Below are positions 6,960 through 16,106 of a DNA stretch of 20,945 bases, one piece after another. The stretch comes from an uncultured Prevotella sp. (GTDB taxonomy: Bacteria > Bacteroidota > Bacteroidia > Bacteroidales > Bacteroidaceae): NCBI GenBank assembly GCA_937916405.1, contig CALFUF010000053.1, forward strand, positions 1-20,945. Reading direction: 5' to 3'. Each line of letters starts with the position of its first letter. Within the stretch, counting starts at the first letter, position 1. The notes under the pieces were generated by a model. It was given only the letters and a program-made list of their open reading frames with translations. It had not been told where the DNA came from and did no database searches. A program made the position numbers and the translations under genes.

Positions 6960-8297
6960 ATGAATCAGAGAGACCAACAAATCTTACAGATAGCCATACC
7001 TGCTATTGTGACAAACATTACCGTACCCCTTTTGGGATTGGTAGATACCGCTATTGTCGGACATATGGGAGATGCCGCCTATATTGGTGCTATTGCGGTA
7101 GGCTCGATGATTTTCAGTTTGGTCTATTGGGTATTCGCGTTTTTGAGGATGGGTACCAGTGGGATGACAGCCCAGGCTCGTGGTAAAAGAGACATGCAGG
7201 AAGTGATGCGTCTTTTGATGCGTTCTGTCGTAGTATCGTTTGCCATCTCTCTTATTGTTATCATCTTTCAGAACCCACTGAGGGAAATGATGTTATGGTT
7301 TATCGGACCGACACATGATGTCCGCTTGTTGTCTATTACTTATTTTAATATTGTAGTATGGGGAGCTCCTGCCGTTTTAGGACTCTATTCTCTAAGCGGT
7401 TGGTTTATAGGGATGCAGAACTCAAGGATTCCCATGTTCATATCTATCATGCAGAATGTGGTGAATATCCTTGCCTCCCTCACTTTAGTCTATGGTTTGG
7501 GTATGAAGGTGGAGGGTGTCGCTATTGGAACTGTCATAGCCCAGTATGCGGGATTGGTCGTCGCTACGGGTCTGTGGTGGCATTACTATCGGCGAATGTC
7601 GCGTTGGAAGGTATCATTGATGAAGGAAAAACTCACCGACTGGCTTGTGTTCTTTCGTGTCAACCGTGACATTTTCTTGCGCACCCTATTCTTAGTCGCT
7701 GTGAATCTCTATTTTACTTCAGCTGGAGCTCGTCAGGGAGCAGTAATCCTTGCAGTCAATACCCTGTTGATGCAGCTCTATCTCTTTTTCTCTTATTTCA
7801 TGGATGGTTTTGCCTATGCGGGAGAAGCGTTATGTGGCAGATACTGGGGAGCCAGAAACAGAGAAGCCTATCAACAGGTGGTAAGACGGTTGTTCGGATG
7901 GGGTATTGCCATGGTCATCCTGTTTTCTGCTATATATATAATAGGTGGGATGCCCTTCCTTCGTCTGTTGACGGATGAGCCTCAGGTGGTGGAGGTATCA
8001 CGGAAATATGTATGGTGGGCTTATCTGATACCGATATCGGGTGTCGCAGCTTTTGTGTGGGACGGTGTCTTTATAGGAATTACGGCAACTCGTGGGATGC
8101 TACTCTCTTCCTTTGTGGCTGCGGTGATATTCTTTATAGGTGTGATAGGATTAATGGATTCCATGGGCAATCATGGTTTATGGCTGTCGATGGTGCTCTA
8201 TCTTGCTACTCGTGGAATCGTTCAGACTATCCTTTATCAACACAATTACCGTTTCTTTAGTACGCTTCGCTTGCGAAGAATCCCTAAATCTCGTTAA
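6960..8297 (+). CDS. MATE family efflux transporter (DinF-like)
   Basis: A 445-residue, very hydrophobic protein with about 12 membrane segments, the usual MATE size. The family exports drugs, dyes or metabolites through the inner membrane in exchange for Na+ or H+. The N-terminus has the family pattern I-P-A-I-V-T-N followed by L-V-D-T-A-I-V-G-H-M-G (about residues 14-37). The second half repeats the fold (from about 240). Cytoplasmic loops carry Arg/Lys, and the C-terminus ends in a basic tail. The start is chosen because the next in-frame Met lies within the first membrane region. The gene is divergent from the synthetase operon and ends 64 bp before the alpha-2-macroglobulin start. The substrate cannot be told from sequence. 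Confidence 0.9.
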   Translation: MNQRDQQILQIAIPAIVTNITVPLLGLVDTAIVGHMGDAAYIGAIAVGSMIFSLVYWVFAFLRMGTSGMTAQARGKRDMQEVMRLLMRSVVVSFAISLIVIIFQNPLREMMLWFIGPTHDVRLLSITYFNIVVWGAPAVLGLYSLSGWFIGMQNSRIPMFISIMQNVVNILASLTLVYGLGMKVEGVAIGTVIAQYAGLVVATGLWWHYYRRMSRWKVSLMKEKLTDWLVFFRVNRDIFLRTLFLVAVNLYFTSAGARQGAVILAVNTLLMQLYLFFSYFMDGFAYAGEALCGRYWGARNREAYQQVVRRLFGWGIAMVILFSAIYIIGGMPFLRLLTDEPQVVEVSRKYVWWAYLIPISGVAAFVWDGVFIGITATRGMLLSSFVAAVIFFIGVIGLMDSMGNHGLWLSMVLYLATRGIVQTILYQHNYRFFSTLRLRRIPKSR

Positions 8298-8302
8298 AGG
8301 AA

Positions 8303-8333
8303 TTGGTTGTTCAACAGATTTACCCTATCTTTG
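8303..8333 (+). promoter_or_regulatory. promoter of the alpha-2-macroglobulin operon
   Basis: TTG at 8303-8305 is followed after 20 bp by TATCTTTG (8326-8333), a good Bacteroidetes -33/-7 pair. Transcription would start near 8340, about 20 nt before the ATG at 8361. This rules out the farther upstream ATG at 8307 in the same frame. The promoter starts 6 bp after the MATE stop codon. Confidence 0.75.
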
Positions 8334-8360
8334 CATATAATTAGAAATAACAGATGCGAT

Positions 8361-11300
8361 ATGAAACAGAAGACTCTAACCATTATTGCAATCATCATGT
8401 TGGTGCCTATGTGGATTTTTGGACAAGATTATAAAAGCCTTTGGAAACAGGTGAGTGATGCAGTTGACAAGGACCATCCCCAGACTGCAATCTCTCATTT
8501 ATCCACCATAGAGGGGAAGGCACAGAAAGAGAAAGCTTACGGTCAATTACTGAAAGCTGCTCTTTATCGTGCCCGTATGCAGTCGGAAGTGGCTCCCGAC
8601 TCATTGGAACCTGCCGTTCTACGATTGGACCAGTTGTTGCAGAAGGAAAACAATGTCGCATTGCGTGCAGTCCTCGCCACGGTGCTCTATTCTATTTATG
8701 AGGATAATCATTCCCTCTCAGATGATTGGGAAAAGATATGCGCAAATTATCGTTCCATCGCTTTGTCGTCTCCTCAAGAGTTAGGAAAGGTGAGGAATTC
8801 CGTTTATGAGCCTTTCGTCATCAATGGGAAGGACAGTAAGATATATGATGACGACCTGCTTCATCTCATTGGACAGGAAATGGAGGCTTGGGAGTGGATG
8901 CACGATTATTACGAAAAAGTGGGTAATCGCCGTGCTTCGTGCCTGACGGCATTAGAGATGTTACGTAAGCGTCGTGGCTCGGATACGGAGAAACTCGAAG
9001 AGAGTTCCTATATCCACAGTCTGGATTCTCTGATTAGTAAATATGGTGATTTGGATGAGGCTGGCGAGGTTGCCTTGGAGCGTTATAACTATATGCAGCA
9101 GCATACGTTTGCAACCGCAGCAGAGCAGATAGCCTATCTGGACATGGCGATAGCCAAGTGGGGGAACTGGAAGCGCATCGCTCAGTTGAAGAATAACAGA
9201 TCAGAGTTGGTGACCTCTAAATTCTCCGTAGAGATACCGGCTTATGTGCAAATGCCTCATCATGAACAGACGATTAAGTTAAAAGAATTGCGTCATCTGT
9301 CCTCACTCTCTATGAAGGTTTATCGTACCAAACTGGCAGGAAATCATGGGATGAATATCCATTATAAGAAGGATTATGAAAAGGTGATGAAAGATGCTGT
9401 AGAGGTGAAGGAGGCTTACCAACAACGCACTTTCCCCGTATTAGCTGAATATGAGGAGTTTGAGGATACGATGCCACTCGTTGGTTTGCCGAATGGCGTC
9501 TATTTGTTAGAGTTCACGTCTACACCTCAAACAGAAGTTGCTCGTGTACTCTATTATGTCACTAATCTTCGTGTTCTTGCCGTTGGCAGACAAAAGGCAA
9601 ATTATCGTTATATCGTGGTGGATGCTGAGACTGGAAAACCTGTCAAGGGCGCAAAGGTCAACGTAGAGACTGGTTCTTATGGTGATAAAGAGAATAAGAA
9701 GACACTAATCACCAATGCTAACGGTGAGACTACCAATACCTTCACGAAAGGGACTTGGCATAAAATATATGTGTCAACGGATAATGATATTGCTTGCCCG
9801 TCTGTCAGTGCAAATGACTATTTTAGTTACAATAATCCTGATAGCAGACGGGAGTATACCAAGATATATACCGATCGTGCTATTTACCGTCCGGGGCAGA
9901 CGGTCCAAATGGCAGCCGTCATCTATGAGGTGGAGAATTACATAGAGCCGTCAGTTGTGGCAGACAAGAAAGTGACCGCTCAGTTGCGTGATGCTAATTA
10001 CAAGGTGATTGCTGAACAGGAACTGGTTACGGATGCTTTTGGTAAATGCACAGCATCTTTTACGTTGCCAACAGGATCGAAAAATGGTAATTTCTCTATC
10101 CGACTGAATGGCGCCTCAGAGAGCTTCAAAGTGGAGGAGTATAAGCGTCCAACCTTCGAGCTGTCCTTCTCAGAATATAAGGAGTCGTATAAGGCAGGTG
10201 ATACCATTACCGTACAGGGTAAGGCGGTAAGTTATGCAGGTGTTCCGGTACAGGATGCAAAGGTACAGTATACCGTTCGTCGTCGTGTCGCCTATTGGTG
10301 GATGAGTTACTCTTGGTATTGGGGAGCAGGTTACTATGGTCATGGCACAGATACGGAGGAACTCTATACAGGAGAGACTACCACAAAGGAAGATGGTACT
10401 TTTGATATGCTGATGCCGATGATATTGCCAGAGGATGACAGACGTTACCCGATGTTCTATAACTTCGTCGTGGAGGCGAATGTGACCGATCAGGCAGGCG
10501 AAACCCATAGTGGTACGAAGAGTATGCCATTAGGAACCAGAGCAACGGCATTGACCTGTGATGTTCCACAACGTATGCGTGTTGATGAGTTAAGACCAGT
10601 TACTTTCTATCGTCGTAATGCCGCGGGCAGTGAGATTAGTGGAACAGTCCGCTATCGTCTGGATGGCGGTGAGTGGAAGAAAGGCGCGGCTAATACCCCT
10701 CTCTCCATCCTTAGTGACCGAATGAAGAGCGGAGAGCATCGTATAGAGGCAGCTTGTGAGGGTGATTCTGTGGATATGAAGTTCGTGGTGTTCAGCCTCG
10801 ATGACAAACGTCCTGCTATAGAGACCAAAGACTGGTTCTATACCAGTGGTTCTTCTTTCCAAGATAACAAGACTCCCGTCACTGTTCAGGTTGGTTCCTC
10901 TGATCCTGACTTGTATATTGCCTACGAGATTCTTTCAAACGGTAAGGTGTTGGAGGAAGGTTTTATCCGTGAGAACCGTTCCCTGTGGAATAAGAAATTT
11001 ACTTATCAAGAGAAATATGGCAATGGATTGACGCTTGCTTTTGCTTGGGTGAAGAACGGTATCAGTTATCATCATACGACACAGATCAGTCGTCCTCTTC
11101 CTGATAAAGATCTGAGTTTGAAGTGGGAGACGTTCCGTGACCGACTGAAGCCAGGACAGCAGGAAGAGTGGCGACTGAGTATTAAAGGTAAAGACGGCAA
11201 ACCTGCAGAAGCCCAGTTGATGGCAGTACTTTACGATAAGAGCCTTGACCAACTAGCCTCTCATTCATGGAGCCTTTATTCTCATTTATTGGTGCCTCAG

Positions 11301-13892
11301 ACCTATACTTCATGGACCTTCATGCGTTTTGGTAGTGTGAGCACCCATGGTGCACAACGTGCCAATATGTTAAGTGTTCCCGATTTCTATTACAGTCATT
11401 TCGACCATAGTACCTATCCAGCTCGATATCTAGCATACAATAGACGATACGCAGGTGGAAGAGTGTTGATGAGAGCCAATGCGTCGGCAGATGGCACCAT
11501 TGTCATGGAGGAAGCAATGGCTGCCCCGATGGCTGTGGAGAAGACCGCAGTGGCGGGTGCTGCAGTTAAGCAAAAGGCTGAGACTGATGCGAAAGAAAAG
11601 GATGATGATGAAAAGGATGAGACGAAGCAAGAGTCTGTACAGCTGCGTGAGAATATGCAGGAGACCGCATTCTTCTATCCGGCACTTACTGCCGACAAGG
11701 ATGGCGACGTGACTCTCACATTCACTTTGCCTGAGAGTCTGACAACATGGAAGTTCATGGGTGTTGCCCATACCACAGACATGAAGACGGGCAGTCTGGG
11801 AGGTGAGACTGTTGCCCAGAAGGATGTGATGATACAACCCAATATGCCACGCTTTGTCCGTATGGGTGACAAGGCGCAGTTCTCAGCGCGTATCTTTAAT
11901 ATCAGTGAGCAGGCACAGCAGGGTACGGCACGTATAGAATTGCTTGATCCTGAAACCGAACAGGTAGTCTTCTCTGATCAGCAAGCATTCGCTGTGGAGG
12001 CAGGAAAGACTGTACATGTCACTTTCAGTTACCAGCCAGATGAGAAATACTCATTACTTATATGTAGGATGACAGCGAAGGGTGCTGACTTCTCTGATGG
12101 TGAACAGCATTATCTGCCCATCCTCCCTGATAAGGAGCGGGTGACCAAGACCGTGCCGTTCACACAGCATGAGCCAGGCGTGAAAGCCATCGATCTGACT
12201 AAATTGTTCCCTGTTGGCACGTCACAACAGAAACTGACAGTGGAGTATACCAACAATCCTGTATGGCTGATGGTGCAGTCGCTCGCCACCCTCGGACAGC
12301 CGTACGAGACGAGTGCCATTGATCAGGCAGCGTCCTATTACTCTAATCTGCTTGCTAAAACCATCCTTAAACAAACTCCTCAAGCCAAGCACGTCTTTGA
12401 ACAATGGAAGAGAGAGATGGGCAACGAGACCTCCATGCATAGCAACTTGGAGAAGAATCAGGAGTTGAAGGACATCATCTTAGGAGAAACTCCTTGGGTG
12501 AATGATGCTGATCGTGAAGCAGAACAGAAACAGCGTCTTGCCGACTTCTTCGATGAGAATATGATCAGCAACCGTCTGGCAGTTGCTTGGGAGAAATTGC
12601 AGAAACTACAGAAGAATGACGGTGCTTTCACTTGGTATCCTGAGATGCCTAGCAGTCCATATATCACGATGAGTATCGCAGAGATGCTGACCCGTCTGCA
12701 GGTGATGACAGATGGTAATCATGATATGGTCCGTATGCTGTCAAAGGCGATGGACTATATGGACGGTGAGATCATCGAGATGGTGAAGGAAATGAGGAAA
12801 TGGGAGAAGAAGGGTGTTAAGCCGTCGTTCCCCTCATTTATGGCATTGCGCTGGCTCTATACTAATGCGATCGCCCAACGTGATTTGTCTGATAAGGCAG
12901 CAGATGCTAAAAATTACCTCATGCCGTTATTGAAAAAAGACATCAAGCGACAGACCATCTATGAGAAGGCAATGACTGCAATTATTCTCCAGCAAAATGG
13001 TGATACCAAGACTGCTAAGGAATATGTGCAGAGTCTTAAAGAATATACTGTCTTTACCGAGGAGATGGGACGTTACTATGATACCCCACGTGCCGGCTAT
13101 TCATGGTATAGCTATAAGATACCAACAGAGGTGGCTGCCATTGAGGCAATCAAATATGTTGATTCTACAGATGTTAAGACCATTGACGAGATGCGCCGTT
13201 GGTTGTTGCAGGAGAAACGCACACAGGTATGGGATACTCCTATCAATAGTGTAAACGCTATCTATGCATTCCTTTTCGATCAGGTGAATCTGCTTGCCAC
13301 CCAGGATCCCACAGTTCTTGCTATTGACCAACAGCCTATAGAGTTGCCAAAAGCAACAGCTGGTATTGGCTATGTGAAGACGGCAATCCATGAGCCGAAA
13401 GGTAAGGAGTTCACTGCGACCAAGACCTCTACAGGTTCCTCCTGGGGTGCTGTCTATGCCCAGTTCATGCAGAAGACTTCTGAGGTGGAGGATGCTCAGA
13501 GTGGTATTACTGTGAAGCGTGAGATCTTTGTGGGAAATACCAAGCTCTCAAATCTTAACTCTCCTCTTAAAGTGGGTGACCGTATCAAGGTGCGCATCAC
13601 CATAACCTCCACTCGCGACCTTGACTTTGTACAAGTACTTGACCGTCGTGCCGCATGTATGGAACCAGTACGTCAGTTGTCTGGTTACCACAATGGGGCC
13701 TATTGCTCTCCGAAGGATTTCTCCACCAATTACTACTACCATGGTATTGCCAAAGGAAAGCATGTGCTGGAGACAGAGTACTATATCGACCGTGCAGGTG
13801 TCTATGAAACAGGAACGTGCACAGTACAGTGTGCATATTCTCCTGAATATCGAGCCACAGCGAAGTCGGAGACCTTAACAGTGAATGAATGA
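8361..13892 (+). CDS. alpha-2-macroglobulin family protein lacking the thioester
   Basis: An 1843-residue secreted protein of the bacterial alpha-2-macroglobulin family, whose members trap or block proteases in the cell envelope. The chosen start gives a clear signal peptide (basic start, hydrophobic core, about 22 residues, ending ...I-F-G-Q) and fits the promoter at 8326. No lipobox Cys is seen. A helical N-terminal region (about 25-300) is followed by beta domains. The MG2-type motif Y-T-D-R-A-I-Y-R-P-G-Q-T-V is at 503-515. A Lys/Asp/Glu-rich linker (1076-1093) precedes the A2M motif T-A-F-F-Y-P-A-L (from 1102) with L-T-T-W-K-F. The thioester-like alpha-helical domain spans about 1300-1690, and a C-terminal beta domain about 1720-1843. 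Where thioester members have P-Y-G-C-x-E-Q, this one has P-Y-E-T-S-A-I-D-Q (1314-1322), so it cannot form the covalent bond to prey. Its stop overlaps the next gene by 4 bp. Confidence 0.9.
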   Translation: MKQKTLTIIAIIMLVPMWIFGQDYKSLWKQVSDAVDKDHPQTAISHLSTIEGKAQKEKAYGQLLKAALYRARMQSEVAPDSLEPAVLRLDQLLQKENNVALRAVLATVLYSIYEDNHSLSDDWEKICANYRSIALSSPQELGKVRNSVYEPFVINGKDSKIYDDDLLHLIGQEMEAWEWMHDYYEKVGNRRASCLTALEMLRKRRGSDTEKLEESSYIHSLDSLISKYGDLDEAGEVALERYNYMQQHTFATAAEQIAYLDMAIAKWGNWKRIAQLKNNRSELVTSKFSVEIPAYVQMPHHEQTIKLKELRHLSSLSMKVYRTKLAGNHGMNIHYKKDYEKVMKDAVEVKEAYQQRTFPVLAEYEEFEDTMPLVGLPNGVYLLEFTSTPQTEVARVLYYVTNLRVLAVGRQKANYRYIVVDAETGKPVKGAKVNVETGSYGDKENKKTLITNANGETTNTFTKGTWHKIYVSTDNDIACPSVSANDYFSYNNPDSRREYTKIYTDRAIYRPGQTVQMAAVIYEVENYIEPSVVADKKVTAQLRDANYKVIAEQELVTDAFGKCTASFTLPTGSKNGNFSIRLNGASESFKVEEYKRPTFELSFSEYKESYKAGDTITVQGKAVSYAGVPVQDAKVQYTVRRRVAYWWMSYSWYWGAGYYGHGTDTEELYTGETTTKEDGTFDMLMPMILPEDDRRYPMFYNFVVEANVTDQAGETHSGTKSMPLGTRATALTCDVPQRMRVDELRPVTFYRRNAAGSEISGTVRYRLDGGEWKKGAANTPLSILSDRMKSGEHRIEAACEGDSVDMKFVVFSLDDKRPAIETKDWFYTSGSSFQDNKTPVTVQVGSSDPDLYIAYEILSNGKVLEEGFIRENRSLWNKKFTYQEKYGNGLTLAFAWVKNGISYHHTTQISRPLPDKDLSLKWETFRDRLKPGQQEEWRLSIKGKDGKPAEAQLMAVLYDKSLDQLASHSWSLYSHLLVPQTYTSWTFMRFGSVSTHGAQRANMLSVPDFYYSHFDHSTYPARYLAYNRRYAGGRVLMRANASADGTIVMEEAMAAPMAVEKTAVAGAAVKQKAETDAKEKDDDEKDETKQESVQLRENMQETAFFYPALTADKDGDVTLTFTLPESLTTWKFMGVAHTTDMKTGSLGGETVAQKDVMIQPNMPRFVRMGDKAQFSARIFNISEQAQQGTARIELLDPETEQVVFSDQQAFAVEAGKTVHVTFSYQPDEKYSLLICRMTAKGADFSDGEQHYLPILPDKERVTKTVPFTQHEPGVKAIDLTKLFPVGTSQQKLTVEYTNNPVWLMVQSLATLGQPYETSAIDQAASYYSNLLAKTILKQTPQAKHVFEQWKREMGNETSMHSNLEKNQELKDIILGETPWVNDADREAEQKQRLADFFDENMISNRLAVAWEKLQKLQKNDGAFTWYPEMPSSPYITMSIAEMLTRLQVMTDGNHDMVRMLSKAMDYMDGEIIEMVKEMRKWEKKGVKPSFPSFMALRWLYTNAIAQRDLSDKAADAKNYLMPLLKKDIKRQTIYEKAMTAIILQQNGDTKTAKEYVQSLKEYTVFTEEMGRYYDTPRAGYSWYSYKIPTEVAAIEAIKYVDSTDVKTIDEMRRWLLQEKRTQVWDTPINSVNAIYAFLFDQVNLLATQDPTVLAIDQQPIELPKATAGIGYVKTAIHEPKGKEFTATKTSTGSSWGAVYAQFMQKTSEVEDAQSGITVKREIFVGNTKLSNLNSPLKVGDRIKVRITITSTRDLDFVQVLDRRAACMEPVRQLSGYHNGAYCSPKDFSTNYYYHGIAKGKHVLETEYYIDRAGVYETGTCTVQCAYSPEYRATAKSETLTVNE

Positions 13893-14956
13893 GTATGAAT
13901 AAAAAAACACTAATAACTTCCTTGCTGGTACTGACGATGTTGCCAGTGTCAGCACAGAAACTGATTGCAACGAAGACAACCATTGATGTGGGTAAGACTG
14001 GCTTTCAACAGCCAGTCACTGCCGTGTTTGAGTTTAAAAATAAAAGTGTCAGGCGGTTGCGGATAGAGTCGGTACAGCCAGACTGTAATTGTACGACAGT
14101 GGATTATCCTAAGACCGAGATTGGCATGGGGGAGAAATTCGAGATTAAGATGACTTATGATGCCAAGATGCTGGGACATTTCGACAAGCAGGCGGCTATT
14201 ATCTCGAATGGTACAAAGAAACCTGTGTATATTAGGATGAAGGGAATCGTCTCTGAGAATTATCAGGACTTCTCGGGTGATTATCCGATAGAGATGGGTA
14301 ACATGCGTATCGACAAGAATGAATTGGAATATGATAATGTCAATAAGGGAGAGATGCCTGTCGCTCTGATTCATGTGTTTAACAATGGGACCAGTCTGAT
14401 GCGTCCAAACCTGATGCACCTCCCTTCCTACCTGTCAGCAACGGTAGCGCCAGAGGAGATTCGCCCAGGGCGTACCGCTACGATTAGTGTGACACTCAAC
14501 TCCAACAAGGTCAGTGATTACGGACTGACACAGGAGTCTATCTATCTCGCTGCTAACCCAGGAGATAAAGCGACGAAGGAGAATCTGATAGGTGTGTCTA
14601 CTGTCTTACTGCCTTCATTTACTAAGATGACGGAGACCCAGAAGCAATACGCACCTAAGATGTATCTGTCTAAGGATCAGGTAGACATCTTTTTTGATGG
14701 AAAGTCAAAGAAAAAGGCAGAGATACAGATATCTAATTTAGGTCGTACACCTTTGACGATATCTTCGTTGCAGATGTTTACTGAGGGGCTTCAGATATCC
14801 TTAGGCAAGAGTACGCTTCAGACTGGGGAGTCAACCAAGTTGAAGATTACGGCACAACGTGAAGTGTTAAAGAACGCTCGTACCAAACCACGTATACTCA
14901 TGATTACCAACGACCCTGATCAATCGAAAGTTATCATAACGATCAATGTGAAATAA
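13889..14956 (+). CDS. secreted DUF1573 repeat protein
   Basis: The 355-residue product has a signal peptide (residues 1-23, ending V-S-A-Q-K) and about three Ig-like beta modules (roughly 26-120, 135-240 and 255-355). The first has the DUF1573 signature of a C-x-C pair (Cys66, Cys68) after Ser-Val-Gln-Pro-Asp, followed by T-T. Such modules are common in exported Bacteroidetes proteins and resemble ASH/MSP-type beta domains, and no enzyme activity is known to me. It starts with ATG overlapping the previous TGA (ATGA). A second ATG two codons later (13895) is equally possible. The overlap implies coupled synthesis with the alpha-2-macroglobulin protein, and both are predicted to enter the periplasm, so a physical partnership is a reasonable guess but unproven. 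Confidence 0.82.
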   Translation: MSMNKKTLITSLLVLTMLPVSAQKLIATKTTIDVGKTGFQQPVTAVFEFKNKSVRRLRIESVQPDCNCTTVDYPKTEIGMGEKFEIKMTYDAKMLGHFDKQAAIISNGTKKPVYIRMKGIVSENYQDFSGDYPIEMGNMRIDKNELEYDNVNKGEMPVALIHVFNNGTSLMRPNLMHLPSYLSATVAPEEIRPGRTATISVTLNSNKVSDYGLTQESIYLAANPGDKATKENLIGVSTVLLPSFTKMTETQKQYAPKMYLSKDQVDIFFDGKSKKKAEIQISNLGRTPLTISSLQMFTEGLQISLGKSTLQTGESTKLKITAQREVLKNARTKPRILMITNDPDQSKVIITINVK

Positions 14957-14961
14957 TAGAC

Positions 14962-16053
14962 ATGGAACATCCAGAGAATAGTGCTGAATACGCTGGGCTG
15001 CAAGTGAATAGTGGGGTGGAGCAGCCTTCTATCATTAACCCATATCTGCAGCGTAAGCGTTTTAAACGTCATGAGATGACTGCGGCAGAAATGGTGGATG
15101 GAATCGTTAAAGGTGACGTGACCATCCTCTCCCAGGCTGTGACCTTGGTGGAAAGTGTCAATCCTGCACATCAGGCGAAGGCACAGGAGGTGATTAATAA
15201 GTGTCTGCCCTATAGCGGAAATTCTGTCCGTGTAGGTATCAGTGGCGTGCCTGGTGCAGGTAAGTCAACTTCTATCGATGCTTTTGGCATACACGTTTTG
15301 AAGGAGAAAGGTGGGAAACTCGCCGTTCTTGCCATCGACCCCAGTTCGGAACGCTCGAAAGGTAGTATCTTGGGTGATAAAACTCGTATGGAGAAGCTCT
15401 CCATTCATCCTGACTCGTTCATCCGTCCTAGTCCAACAGCAGGTTCTTTGGGTGGCGTAGCTCGTAAGACCCGTGAGACGATTATCCTCTGCGAGGCAGC
15501 TGGTTTTGACAAAATCTTTGTGGAGACGGTGGGCGTAGGACAAAGTGAGACGGCATGCCATTCGATGGTTGACTTCTTCTTGCTCATCCAACTGGCTGGT
15601 ACGGGAGACGAGTTGCAGGGTATCAAACGAGGTATCATGGAAATCAGTGACGGCATCGTCATCAATAAGTGTGATGGTGAGAATGTGGACAAGTGTCAGA
15701 TGGCTGCCACGAATTTCCGTAATGCTCTTCATTTCTTCCCTATGCCGGAAAGCGGTTGGTTGCCCAAAGTGATGTGTTATAGTGGATTCTTTGGTCTGGG
15801 TATCAAGGAGATATGGGACATGATCTATCAGTATATTGATTTCGTGAAGGCGAACGGCTATTTTGACTATCGTCGTAATGAGCAGTCGAAATACTGGATG
15901 TATGAGACGATCAATGAGCATTTACGCATGAACTTCTATAATAATTCTGTGATACAGCAAAAGTTAGAAGCGGCGGAACAGACCGTACTTGCTGGAAAGC
16001 AAACCTCCTTCACGGCTGCGCAGAGTCTGCTCGACGAATATTATCATTTATAG
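14962..16053 (+). CDS. meaB: MeaB/ArgK-type G3E GTPase, cobalamin-mutase chaperone
   Basis: MeaB proteins are GTPases that load, protect and reactivate adenosylcobalamin-dependent methylmalonyl-CoA mutase. All family motifs are present in the 363 residues: Walker A G-V-P-G-A-G-K-S-T (95-103), D-P-S-S-E-R-S-K-G-S-I-L-G-D-K-T-R-M (126-143), E-T-V-G-V-G-Q-S-E (188-196) and the guanine-recognition motif N-K-C-D (235-238), where most relatives have N-K-A-D. A C-terminal helical extension (about 310-363) is typical for dimerisation. The N-terminal 35 residues are rather long and polar. It starts 5 bp after the DUF1573 stop, so it is probably in the same transcript. The mutase subunits it normally serves are not in the window, so the partner must be encoded elsewhere. 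I see no signal peptide, and the protein should be cytoplasmic. Confidence 0.92.
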   Translation: MEHPENSAEYAGLQVNSGVEQPSIINPYLQRKRFKRHEMTAAEMVDGIVKGDVTILSQAVTLVESVNPAHQAKAQEVINKCLPYSGNSVRVGISGVPGAGKSTSIDAFGIHVLKEKGGKLAVLAIDPSSERSKGSILGDKTRMEKLSIHPDSFIRPSPTAGSLGGVARKTRETIILCEAAGFDKIFVETVGVGQSETACHSMVDFFLLIQLAGTGDELQGIKRGIMEISDGIVINKCDGENVDKCQMAATNFRNALHFFPMPESGWLPKVMCYSGFFGLGIKEIWDMIYQYIDFVKANGYFDYRRNEQSKYWMYETINEHLRMNFYNNSVIQQKLEAAEQTVLAGKQTSFTAAQSLLDEYYHL

Positions 16054-16088
16054 CGGCAATAGTAACTATAGCGACTATAGGATACTAT
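16053..16088 (+). repeat. 9-bp repeat in the meaB-ispH gap
   Basis: Four successive 9-bp units starting with G at 16053, 16062, 16071 and 16080 share a (A/G)C(T/A)ATA-type core (GCGGCAATA, GTAACTATA, GCGACTATA, GGATACTAT). The repeat fills most of the 53-bp gap after the meaB stop codon and ends before the A/G-rich ribosome-binding region of ispH. Confidence 0.65.
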
Positions 16089-16106
16089 GCAAAGAGAAAA
16101 AAGAGA

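Noticed and set aside
8307..8360. Upstream ATG extending the alpha-2-macroglobulin protein by 18 residues
   Set aside because: The promoter -7 box at 8326-8333 lies within this extension, and the signal peptide starts at the ATG at 8361.
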